Part shown: positions 23,845-33,711 of the stretch, one piece after another | How positions within the stretch are numbered: position 1 is the stretch's first letter | Layout of the letters: every line of letters starts with the position of its first letter | Source: Fasciolopsis buskii | Lineage: Eukaryota > Platyhelminthes > Trematoda > Plagiorchiida > Fasciolidae | Direction: 5' to 3' | Length of the DNA: 64,000 nucleotides | Assembly (NCBI GenBank): GCA_008360955.1 | Contig: LUCM01006819.1 | Location: forward strand, 231,089-295,088 | Made by a program: the position numbers and the translations under genes | Notes under the pieces: model-generated | Database searches by the model: none | Seen by the model: only the letters and a program-made list of their open reading frames with translations | Told to the model about the DNA's origin: nothing

Positions 23845-25257
23845 AGGCCAGATGTTAATCTTAAGGCCCTTGAAGTTAATCGATATATCAATAGCAGAAG
23901 CAAGCATCGTTCGCGTAGTACAAAGGCAAGTGTAGGGGAAGGAGTTGAAAGCACTCCAAAAAACGAACGGCTAACAAGGTGTTGGTAGCCACTCTGCACC
24001 GCTGACAATGGCCAAGCTTAATCCCTTGTTATTTAAAGGGTTCGTTTGCGTTGGCGGCCGACTGAACTATTCCAATCAATATGAAAGTGTCAAGAATCCC
24101 GTTATCCTCCTCGGGTCTCACCCTATCAAAAGCGCATTAGTCCGGTGGTATCGTATCCTAGAAGGACATGTAGGAACATCTTAGGTACTGGCAACAATCC
24201 GCAGAAGATCTTGGATAGTGCACGGAGCAGTTGCATTCAAGCGCGTGGTTGAAAACTGCTGGAGAATCGGGGGATTATTTGGCGACCGTGGGTAAGCAAA
24301 TGATGGCTCTGCTGCCAGCAGTCAGGACCCAACAAGGTTGGTTCCTCTTCCAGTTCGCTGGAGTAGACTACTTCGGTCCGCTCTTAGTGAAATATGGCCG
24401 TAAGACCGAAAAGCGATGCGGATGTATTTTGACTTGTCTTTAGATGAGTGCAGTGCATCTAGAAATATCTCATACCCTTTAGTACCGATTCCTTTATTAT
24501 GGCACTATTGAGGCTCATGTCGAAAAGACGAACATCATCGGAAATCTTCAGTGACAACGGGACGAACTTCGTTGGGGCCAAACGTAAACTAAAAAGTCTA
24601 ACGGAGATCTGGTCTACCGGCAGGATTTTCGATAAGCTTATGCAGAACGGAATGCAGTGGAATTTCAACCCTCCTCATTTCAGCCACCGAGAAGGAATAT
24701 GGGAGATCATGGTGCGTTCGGTAAGAAGTATAGTGTTTTTAATCTGTGGGGAGCAGTCAGTGACCGACGAAGTGCTGGTTACCTTTCTCGCGGAATGTGA
24801 ATGGATAGTGAATGGACGACCGTTAGTACCCGTCACCTCTGATTGTCGTACATTGCCGGTACTCACCCCCAACGATGTACTCATCATAAGAGACAATTCT
24901 CGGGAAATCCCGGTCACTACATTACGAGAGAGACGGGTTCGCCAACGGAGACAAGCTAACTATTTAGCATCCGTGTTTTGGAAGCGATGGACCAGGGAGT
25001 ATCTTCCACTTTTACAGAAAAGACAAAAGTGGATAAATCCAAATCGCAGCTTCCATTCAGGCGACATAGCACTGTTTGTCTCAGGAGGTTCGCCGCGAGT
25101 TAGGTGGCCGATTGCATGGAGCTGTTGTTGGAGATTCATATCCTGTGATGAGCGGTTTCAATCGCTTCCTTATTTTTTTGCCAGGTTTTATTTCGGCGTT
25201 CCCGGTAGTGCAACTACTGGTCTCAGTAGGATTCTTTTGCTTGTGGATTCTCGGTAG
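23845..25257 (+). pseudogene. BEL/Pao integrase
   Basis: The decayed zinc-binding part (about 23860-24240, VGGRLNYSN-like text in broken frames) is followed by the catalytic core. The core has Asp in GVDYFGP (about 24366-24368), Asp in FSDNGTNFVGA (ORF starting 24499, residue 19) and Glu in HREGIWE (residue 69), so the D-D-E triad is present. Between the first and second Asp there is a TAG stop (24441-24443) and, near 24475, one extra T that shifts the frame. The C-terminal part has GDIALFVSGGSPRVRWP, the SH3-like tail of BEL integrases. The enzyme would have inserted the cDNA; this copy is inactive. Confidence 0.9.
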
Positions 25258-25268
25258 CCTCTAGAATT

Positions 25269-25979
25269 GTGCAATTTTTGCGTCACTGGCTTTCATACTT
25301 GGGAAAGCTTCACGGGACAGACATCGAAGAAGATGAACTCATAATCTCTTTCGACGTTGTGTTCTTTTTCACATCAATTCCTCTAGATCTGGTAAGACTG
25401 ACACTACAAGAACTTCTAGAAGAACACCAATGGAGCGAGCAAGTGAATTCGAGCAGTGGATACGAATTAATAGAATTATGTCTGCGAACATACTTTAAGT
25501 TCGAGGGTACGTTTAATGAACACGTGAAGGGAACCCCAATGGGCTCACCAATATCTGACCTCATTGCAGAGGCAGTGATGCAGAAACTAGAGAAGACCAT
25601 CCTGCCGGACATCAAACCAAAACTGTGGCTGCGTTACGTTGACGACAAGTTCGTAGTCATTAAACGACCTGAACTACAACGAATTTTTACTGTCATCAAC
25701 GGAGTTTGCAAGGAAATGAAGTTCGCCTTGGAAACAGAACACGACAACAGTCTGCCATTTCTAGACGTGCCCGTCGCACAGACAAATACAGACACTTTGG
25801 AAACATCCGTATACCGCAAAAGCACGCACACAGATCAAATCCTACAATTCCAAAGCAACCACCCAAGCTGCCACAAGAGGCTGCATCAAGACACTTTTCA
25901 AAAGAGCACAATCCCACTGCCGCACTGCGGAGCGAAGGAAACAAGAAGGAAACCATCTGTTTCAACTATTTCTGCGTAA
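25269..25979 (+). pseudogene. Penelope-like reverse transcriptase (palm and thumb)
   Basis: The open frame contains motif A IISFDVVFFFTSIPLDL (catalytic Asp29), motif B KGTPMGSPIS (residues 87-96) and motif C RYVDDKFVV (YVDD at 123-126), followed by ETEHDNSLPFLDV and VYRKSTHTDQ. These are typical Penelope-like RT blocks, and the catalytic aspartates are intact. A frameshift near 25885 moves the continuation into the next frame, and the original frame ends at 25979. The first codon of the open stretch is not a true start; the protein is N-terminally truncated. Confidence 0.9.
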
Positions 25980-26040
25980 CGGGTACACTCGAGGCTTCAG
26001 CAGAAGAAGCGCCAACAAAAAACAGTACCGAGAGACGGTC

Positions 26041-26543
26041 GCCGAACATTCCAAAGCACGAACCGGCTTGCCGTACGTCAAGCATATCTCTGAAATGACA
26101 ACAAGATTGCTCAAGCCCCATGGAATTGAAGTGGCGCACAAGCCAACAAGAACCGTACGAAACATTCGATCTAAGACGAAAGAACCGACGGCTGAGAAAA
26201 ATCGAATTAACGTTGTCTATCAAATCGACTGTCAAGACTGTGATAAACAGTACACCGGACAGATCAGAAAGAAACTCGGGACACGGACTCATGGACACCA
26301 ACTGGCAACAAAAAGCGTGATCCACTCTTTCTAATTTTGGTTCACGAAGACCGGGCGGGTCACAAGTTCAACTTCGAAAACGTGAGGGTCGTCGCCCATG
26401 GTAGAACAAAGCATTCGAAAAAATTTCTCGAAGCTTGGCACTCCTCGGAAAGATCGATAAACAGGCACGTCGATCTGGACCACGTATATCTATCGATCCG
26501 ATCGAAGGACCAATCAAAACAAGCCAGTCGAAACGGACGCTGA
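26041..26543 (+). pseudogene. Penelope-like GIY-YIG endonuclease region
   Basis: The frame 26068-26334 reads VVYQIDCQDCDKQYTGQIRKK and then GTRTHGH, the Cys-x-x-Cys, tyrosine and arginine block of Penelope-like GIY-YIG nucleases. After another frame shift near 26325 the text continues to 26543 with AGHKFNFENVRVVAHG, FLEAWHSS and RSINRHVDLDHVYL, which are conserved C-terminal blocks of these elements. The nuclease nicks the target DNA to prime reverse transcription. Two frame breaks make this copy inactive. Confidence 0.87.
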
Positions 26544-26701
26544 TTCAGCCCACATGTCAACAATAGACGAAGGTGAACAAAGCAACGGAGCAACATCTCT
26601 AGTCTACCACCTCACCAAGAGCAGCCAATCAACAACGACTAAAAGACTAAGTGACAAATTTAGGAGGACGACGGCGACCAGACGCTGGCCACAACATCAA
26701 A

Positions 26702-26742
26702 GCATTGACGAAGTCACCTCGATAGGTGATGAGACGTTTGCA
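26702..26742 (+). ncRNA. decayed hammerhead-like motif at Penelope-like 3' end
   Basis: TTGACGA (26705-26711; C3 changed to T) is followed by a six-pair stem II (26713-26718 with 26725-26730, loop TCGATA). Then come GAGA (26731-26734; A14 changed to G), a minimal ACGT stem III (26734-26737), and a three-pair stem I GCA/TGC (26702-26704 with 26739-26741). The arrangement matches the minimal hammerheads reported in Penelope-like elements, but two core bases are altered, so self-cleavage is not expected. Confidence 0.4.
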
Positions 26743-26789
26743 ATCAAATTGGCCAGGTCAGCGAATAGACCAATGCCATCCTGTTGAAC

Positions 26790-29700
26790 CTGAGCTACGA
26801 GAAAGAACATCATTCTCTGACCTGCTACCATATATATGCGCTCACAGGGACCAATCCACTTCATTTGAGTTCAGTTTGTGTAACCACTGACCTTGAACCG
26901 ACATGTTTTGTTTTGTCTGATACTTAAAAGCCGCACCTCCCAAAGGAGAAGCAAAAGCCAAGATTTAATGATAGGGCGATTTTCAATTAATCATATATAC
27001 TGCGATGCAGAGGACGTAAGATCTTGGTCGCAGGTAAGTCTCCGACTGAAGAGTTAAACTGCAACAAGTATTGCCATAAATAATTGCTTTGGGGATCCAG
27101 TAGACCCTGACACGGTGGCTTTCATCACACTTACCCAGGCTAGTGCACTGATTACGTTCCTTGTCGTCTTTTGCCATGTGAACCACTGTCTACTTTAACC
27201 TGTCTTTCAACCGTTACCCGCCACGAACAACAACGTACAACGGGGCAGACTTTCTGTGGGGACGCACAAAACCTATTCCATCCATTTTTCTCTCCCTTTC
27301 AGTACCTCGTGCCTGGCCTTGAGTTCTTGAGAAGGTTTTCTCACCATATTCTAGAAGTGGTAAGCAGCTGACCTCTTTCAGATGTTAACAGATGTGGCAC
27401 TTCAAGTAAATGGGATACTCGCAAGGTAGTTTTTGGAAGGACGACAATCTTCCACTCGTTTTGTCTTTGGACATTTTTGAATTGGTCCACATGCACAATC
27501 GAATAAACAAGGAAGAGATTCCAGTAACTCATAAAGCCCAGCTATTTTATAGGTAAACTTACAATGAAATGTGAAATGTTCAAAACAATTCAAACTAATT
27601 GTCGGTCCCTTGGGATTAGAGAAGATCAGCTTAGCCAGAACCAAGCTTAAAAACACGTCTAGTTGTCGACATGATTTAAGCTCACAGCTAACAGCAGGAA
27701 TGAAAATGAAAGGGGACATTCCCGATTGCAAACAACCATTGCTGGCGTCAACCCGACGTTTGAAAAAATGATTTCAAATTAAATGCCAGATCATCCACCA
27801 GAAACTCATGAAAACAAACAAAACCTAAGCTACCGCAAAGACAATCTTTATACATTGTATATATATAAATTTGCATATATACGTATATATATATATATAT
27901 ACACTCGTCGCTTTATTCTAATCGTCAAGTGTATGCAAACGTGATCTTTGTTGGTGAGTCCAAATAAGTATCACATTGGTGATTCTTCAATAGTTTATTG
28001 TCTGTCGGCCAGATACAGTTTTTGGAACACTGACGGAGTGGTGCTGGAGTAGATATCATTCGCAATTGTTGCTTAAATCAGCAAACACAACAAACTTCAA
28101 ACCACAAACATACTGTTGCAACAGTTCCAGTTAGCCGAAGGGACCATCCGTGAACCATAATACCCATAAAAACGAGGCTCCAGTGAATTGTTTATTAAAT
28201 AACCATAACACACAGGAAATTAGGATACAATTATTTCTATTCTCAGAACTGTTCTAAAGTTGCATAATTTCTTTGGAGAATTTTATATTCAGGCGACGTT
28301 TGCCGTGGATCCATCGCACTAAGGACACCTCGGAGATATCAGAACTTGATGAGAACGGACGGACTAAAGCCGGTCCAACGACGGAGCAATAAAAGAGATT
28401 CCGTTGTCTTCGACTAAGTGCATTTAAGTCAAAGCGTTTGCGAATCTGGAGCTCACGAGCTTATTAAAAACCACCTTTTTCCATCCGACTAAGGAATTAA
28501 AGACAACGCGTGGTCAGGGATTCTCAAGAAATGCTTTCGAGCGGCCATCATAAACTTGCGGGTAGGACTCATATATTGCAGTTCATAGAGTTCATTTAAA
28601 GTGAAAAATACATATTTCATAAAGGACCACTGCATCTTTTAGTACAATCCGACACAAATCAGTGTTAATACCACGTCACCAAAGAGCAGTTGAATCCAGG
28701 AATTTCTGTTTCTATCTGTACCTCGATAACCAGGTCATACATCAGTAGGATTAGATGAACACAACGACGGTATGCACCAGTGCCATCGGCAAAACAGTAT
28801 TCCACTGCATCACACGAATATCAAGTCGCATATTCTACAAAACGTGAGGGAATGACCTTTAATTTGTGCCCTGCAATCAATTTGATCATAGGACAAAATA
28901 ATATGTTACACGGATTGAATCCGACTGGTTTTCAGAAATTGGTTGTGCTGATAAACACTATGAACTTTCATCATAGACTTCGTAGCAAGATAAATGACCT
29001 GCAGGTGGAATGCAGGCAAGCTAGCAACATTGAACTTTAAACGACTGAATACTCTGAACAGCGATATGTCGTTAATCCATAATTGTAGGGGAATGTGCTA
29101 ACGAGGGATGGAACAAAATGCATACTGCGCGGGTGGCAGCCTATCGTGCAGTGTTGACACTATCAATTACGCAGCCGAGAGGCAGACGTTTTGTTCGACT
29201 GCATCCTTATTTCACATGAATGCTGGCGGAGAAATAAATGCACCACATTGCAATCCCAATTAGCCTAGCTGCAATCGAACTTTTTCAACGTCGACATTTT
29301 CGTTACTTAACGATGACACACAAAGCTGCAACAAATAAAACCTTGCCGATTTACTGCAGACTCACTCCAACACGACATAGTGTCTACTCTATCTATGAAC
29401 ACGTTCCAAACACACACAGTTGGTTGGCAGGTGGTACGGTTCCCATGATTAGATCACATGCGAACGTGTAAGTCAGGATTGGTTAGTGAGTTTTTGTGTT
29501 GTGCATTTCAATTTTTCACAAACTCCGTACAACATTTCAATTTCACATTATTTGTCCATATCCACGCCTTGAGTATTACAGTTGCAAACAAACAGATGCA
29601 TACTGAATCAAACGCAAGTGTTCGGGCCGACAAAAGTCATTAAATGCAAGTGTGTAAACTGGCCACATAGAAGATATGAAGCCAATCAAGAGATGTGGAT

Positions 29701-32598
29701 GGAATTCGACTAGCAAGTACCCTACATCATCCTCCAAATGAGGCGCAATATAATCCCGTTTGAAAAGCTCAAGCAAAATTACAGCTGAATGACCAAGTGG
29801 GACCAGACGATCGCGTTGGTGGATGAATTCGTAAATACTTGTCCATCCGGTGACCACTTGTGCATTTCACACATTTCTCTCGGTAACATGTTAATTATTG
29901 TCATTTTCATGTATCCCAATGTTTGAGCATGTGCACGTGCATGTGCGTTCCTGTTTGTGCTGCAACTGACGCTGTGATTTGCTCGTGAATAAAATTTGCT
30001 TCATGATTTCCCGTCTGTTCATTCAATGGATGAAGGTACTTGTTTTTGTGCAGGTCGAACTCCCAGGAGGGTTTTCATTATTCTAATGAATAGCTATTTG
30101 GACCTATCGATTATTCATGATATTTTTCAGTTAACTTTGTATTAGCAGTTGCAGATAAGGATCCCAATTGATACATTGCTTTGATAAGTGTGACTTGATT
30201 TGTATTTCTCAATTGCATATTATGTTCCCAAGTCAGAATATATATGCAATTCCCATTCCATCATTTTCGAACTTCATTATCAGGCTTGGCAATGGGATTT
30301 TTCTTTAGAACACAGACTTTTGGGAAAACTCAACCGAGTTATCACGTGATTTGGCATAATTTTCAGTGTTCGATCACTGCAGATACCTCATGCGTGGATC
30401 GATACAATGTCCGATTTCGTGCAAATGAAAATCAAACCCAGGTGGTCATCTATCTGAGGCCACTGGGCCTTATTCGACCTGACTGTTGACTCGGTTCAGT
30501 TCAACTTAAATTCAGTCGTTACGATCTTCACAAGCAATAAGTTAGTTTGGTAAATATGACTAATACGAAATGATCAGTTTTGGCATAGATATTATCGTGA
30601 TACAGTTGACCAATGCATGTATTCGGCGAGTGCATGTGATACCCCATTAATGTCGATCATATTGCCAAGTAGTCTGAGTTTTCAGACTATGTTCTATTCA
30701 GCCATACTGAACTGTGGAGCAGTGCGCATTGCTTGGCGGAATAATTGCTATTGGAATAGGGCTATGTAGATAGAAGAAAATCACAAAGCAATGTCGAGAT
30801 ATGTGCCCAAATAATAAAGCAAACAGGGTGAGTGTAAAGACAACCTGAACTTCATTAAATCAACCCACATTTGTTCTTTTTTGAAGCTAATTTATTAAAA
30901 ATTGAAGTTAGGGTGATTTAGTTGTTGTTTGTGGTAACAACGCAGTAGATGCCATTGATTACTGTTCCATTCATTGAATTGTGAACTGTCTACGCTGACA
31001 GATGAAAAAACAATTAAGGGCTCAAAATAAGGCCACCAAAATCGGGACACCAGATGAGACACCGGTTGCATAAGTTTTTCAGCTCCTTATTTTCTAGACG
31101 TAAAGTATGGTATGCTTTTGGTGCGAATGTCAAGTGCAAGTTGAAAAATTCTGTCTTGATCAAAGATATATTAACTTCCGGTAAATTAGCACCACACTGC
31201 TACTTCTTTGATTGGATTGTATTTTTTTTTTCGTCCATTATTTGTTCGTGCATTTTCTGCTTATTAGAAATTGACACATGGTTGAGGCCTGGGCGGCCAA
31301 CGCTTTTACTGAAAACAAAAGAAACTAAATAAGTGTCGAGTATTTCCTGACATGTACTCTGACCTAGACATTCATAAGAGCACAATTGAGTTTCAAACCC
31401 ATTGTTTCAGCGAACTTTGGATGACAACGGTCAAATGAAAATGGGTGAGGATTAAGGGCGATTCCAGACGATCATTGCTCATCGTGTAACACTTCAGTTT
31501 ATTCAGTCAACTTCAGGTGCGAAGATGGGTGCCGCAATGTTTCTTCAAACAGCAGATAATCACGGACTCGGACCGAAAAATTATCTCTGACTCGGATGTT
31601 GGGTGCTTATGAGTAGTGATTACTTAGTATTTCATTAAATCCGTTTGCTAGTTATGTTGCTGTTGGAAACTGTTGACCGAGAAATGTTAAGTGCTTTAAA
31701 TCGGAGCCGTTGGGTTGGTTCAAATAAGAAATAGTTTTTGGGAAATCTATCAGCGCTTGATTTATTCTGTTTGAATCTGTTCAAAGCAAAATCGTTGTCG
31801 AAGGATGTGATCAATAAACGCGGAGCTCAATGTAATACTCCTAAATATGGAGGAGCGCAGAGCACACACGTATCCTGACTTCTGAACGCGTCATGTAATC
31901 GGAAAATCTTACTGCACTCACATTCCGTTGAACAAGGAATGTATTTGGATCCCTCACGCCTACAGCCGTATTAATCTCATAGAGGAAGGACCGATTAGTT
32001 AAAGTCCGAGATATCTGATTAATGCTGACAAGTGAAGTTCCACTCAATACATTACAACATCCGATGAAGTGCCAATAGAAAATCTCAACTAAGTGCGTTA
32101 ACGGAGAAGTAAGAAACGACTTAAAACTGATTAAACTGAGTCCATTTTAACAAATAACCACCAATTGAGCCTACTGATCATGTAATCCCGATTAATACCA
32201 ATTAATTTCGCTGAGTGTTGTGATGAAACAATTCCGTTTCCCGCATCAGACATTACCTGAAGCAACCCGTACTGAAGCTGTTATCATCAGTGAAGACCCG
32301 TCGGAGTGGGAATTTCGGTTATCAGTTTTGGTAAATCCAACACGAACATGCATGAAACGATAAATTGTCGCGTCTACTGAATGAACTGTTTAACAAATAC
32401 GAAACGGAACAAAGTAAAAATTAACGCAGTCACTTTAACAGTGTATTGTGTGATCATCCGAGGATCACTCAACCAAACAGACAGTTGAATATCAAAATGT
32501 CAAAGGAAGTCGAATGATAATAGGTAATAACCTTTGTTTATGGAATCACACGAGGGTAATCGATGAAGTTCGACACGACAGCTCGAATTAGGTGCACC
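26790..32598. other. mostly noncoding DNA
   Basis: No conserved exon was recognised. It contains a TA/CATA microsatellite (27856-27902) and several chance-like ORFs. One on the minus strand (29576-29857, 93 codons) has protein-like composition but no convincing splice acceptor or known domain. Confidence 0.4.
27856..27902. repeat. TA-rich microsatellite
   Basis: Alternating TA runs broken by a short ATTTGCATATATACG spacer. Confidence 0.9.
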
Positions 32599-32628
32599 AT
32601 GGACATCCATTTTGCCGTGATTGTGTGA
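32599..32628 (+). other. short upstream ORF or first mini-exon of the peptide gene
   Basis: ATG plus eight codons and TGA lie 21 bases before the peptide start codon. Alternatively, a 33-nt GT-AG segment (32623-32655) could be removed, which would join this ATG in frame to codon 3 of the peptide gene and still leave a hydrophobic signal sequence. Introns of about 30-40 nt are known in schistosome genes; which reading is right cannot be told from sequence alone. Confidence 0.3.
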
Positions 32629-32649
32629 GTACAATAATTGGGAGACGAA

Positions 32650-32934
32650 ATGCAGACGAACCCTATTCTCACCATCTGTTTGGTATGCTCAATTCTCATT
32701 GGAAATTTCCATGGTGTGACAAATGCTGAACCGATCGTGTTCGAAGAACCAGATGTGAATTTGGAAGCCAAATCGAGTGAGGATGGGAGTGTGAATTCGA
32801 TTTCGACCAGAGACGTGGATGTGGATTTGGTTCGGGATCCGAATGAATTGGTGATTCGTCCAGCTCGACGTGGTGGTCGTGTATGTTTTCGAGTTTGTGT
32901 CAGAGGTCGATGTGTTGTTCGATGTCGTTCGTGA
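32650..32934 (+). CDS. tachyplesin-like beta-hairpin antimicrobial peptide precursor
   Basis: The 94-residue precursor is intact, with ATG at 32650 and TGA at 32932-32934. Residues 1-26 form a signal peptide with a hydrophobic core (ILTICLVCSILIG) and a likely cut after Thr-Asn-Ala. Residues 27-69 are an acidic propiece (12 Asp/Glu against 3 Lys/Arg). Residues 70-94 hold nine Arg and no acid, so the net charges (-9 and +9) cancel. A furin-type R-P-A-R-R (70-74) precedes GGRVCFRVC. Cysteines at 79, 83, 88 and 92 have the spacing C-x3-C-x4-C-x3-C, with Arg-Gly at the turn (85-86), as in tachyplesin, polyphemusin and capitellacin. Disulfides 79-92 and 83-88 are expected. Such peptides are secreted, fold as a two-stranded hairpin and disrupt bacterial membranes. 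Unlike horseshoe-crab precursors, the hairpin is at the very C-terminus with no amidation glycine or acidic tail. The signal and cysteine pattern are seen; the antimicrobial role is inferred. Confidence 0.8.
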   Translation: MQTNPILTICLVCSILIGNFHGVTNAEPIVFEEPDVNLEAKSSEDGSVNSISTRDVDVDLVRDPNELVIRPARRGGRVCFRVCVRGRCVVRCRS

Positions 32935-33439
32935 TGATCCGGTTTTGAGGGTTGACGTATTCTTTCTGTTCGTTTATTAGGTGACTGATTGATTGAGTCA
33001 TTCGCTTTAACATAGGGTTACTTCTCTCCTTATATTCCGTTCTCTATTCGCAAACTTACGATTTCATGATTGATGGTTTCTTCTGAATCGTTTATTTCTC
33101 ACTCATATTTCGTCGGATTTCAGTTACCTCTCTCTGGCCAACTGACCGAGCATTCGTTCACAGGCCAACCGAAAATATTGTGTGGCTGACAGAATCAACG
33201 AACGAATCACATAAATGCGCGCATACACACTGGCGAACAGGTACATACCGCGCAAGTTTATTGGTGTTCATCTATGATTTTCCCTGTTGCTCGAGGGAAA
33301 TACATAACTTGACTTACACGCATTGATCGATTTTGTTCGGTGCAAATCAGTTTTTATAACTTTGGAGATCCGATTGGAACAAGCCTGAAGTGTAACCATC
33401 TGGAGTCGTTGGAAGTTCAAGGCAGCCTCGGTATTCCAG
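32935..33439. other. 3' flank of the peptide gene
   Basis: No AATAAA was found in the first 300 bases after the stop codon, so the poly(A) site is not assigned. No other feature was seen until the acceptor at 33430-33439. Confidence 0.4.
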
Positions 33440-33711
33440 AGTGAAGGAAGAAAATTCATCACGTGATATGTGCACACGATCGACGTCATTTATTCCCGTT
33501 TCTAATGAAAGTGTTGGTATCCACGTGCAGAAGGTCATCGACTCTGTTGATAGGGCCATATTGGTAAAGAAATCGGCAGAACCGTTATTTGATGCCGTTA
33601 TTAGGAAGCAGGATTTGACGAGGCCGGTTTTAACAACATTGCTTCTGAGTATGACAAATCCGTCTAATTCGGTATCGATGCTATCGCTAGGGCGAGCCGC
33701 AATAGAAAAAC
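33440..33711 (+). CDS. candidate internal exon, unknown protein
   Basis: An open stretch lies between acceptor CCTCGGTATTCCAG (ending 33439) and a consensus donor AAAAAC|GTGAGT. It is 272 nt long with entry phase 2 and exit phase 1, encoding 90 residues with balanced, soluble composition (for example KVIDSVDRAILVKKSAEPLF and RKQDLTRPVLTTLLLSM). An inner acceptor after CACGTGCAG (33530) would give a shorter 60-residue version. I do not recognise the family. No good partner exon was identified; the open frame at 33743-33949 has weaker splice signals. It lies 0.5 kb downstream of the peptide gene on the same strand, but there is no evidence that they are one transcript. Confidence 0.4.

Larger units (their letters stand above)
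22422..25260 (+). mobile_element. BEL/Pao LTR retrotransposon remnant, 5'-truncated
   Basis: Contiguous reverse transcriptase, RNase H, zinc-binding and integrase segments occur in BEL/Pao order on the + strand. Gag, protease and both LTRs were not found. The reading frame is broken by at least two stop codons and at least one frameshift, so this copy is dead. Its right end is cut by the Penelope-like element at about 25261-25269. Confidence 0.9.
25269..26787 (+). mobile_element. Penelope-like element, 5'-truncated
   Basis: Reverse transcriptase of the Penelope type is followed by a GIY-YIG endonuclease region on the + strand. This order is diagnostic for Penelope-like elements. The RT fingers region is missing and the element abuts the BEL integrase directly, which suggests that it inserted into, or recombined with, that copy. 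The 3' part (26554-26787) is short coding-like text and ends with a hammerhead-like fold at 26702-26742. The exact 3' end is uncertain. Confidence 0.88.

Noticed and set aside
28318..28400. TTGATGAG followed by CTAAAGCCGGTCC, resembling a hammerhead core
   Set aside because: The first core base and GAAA are altered, and neither stem I nor stem II can be formed, so it is probably coincidence or too decayed to support.
29576..29857. Minus-strand 93-codon ORF with protein-like composition
   Set aside because: There is no polypyrimidine acceptor, no clear donor and no recognised domain; ORFs of this length are common by chance here.
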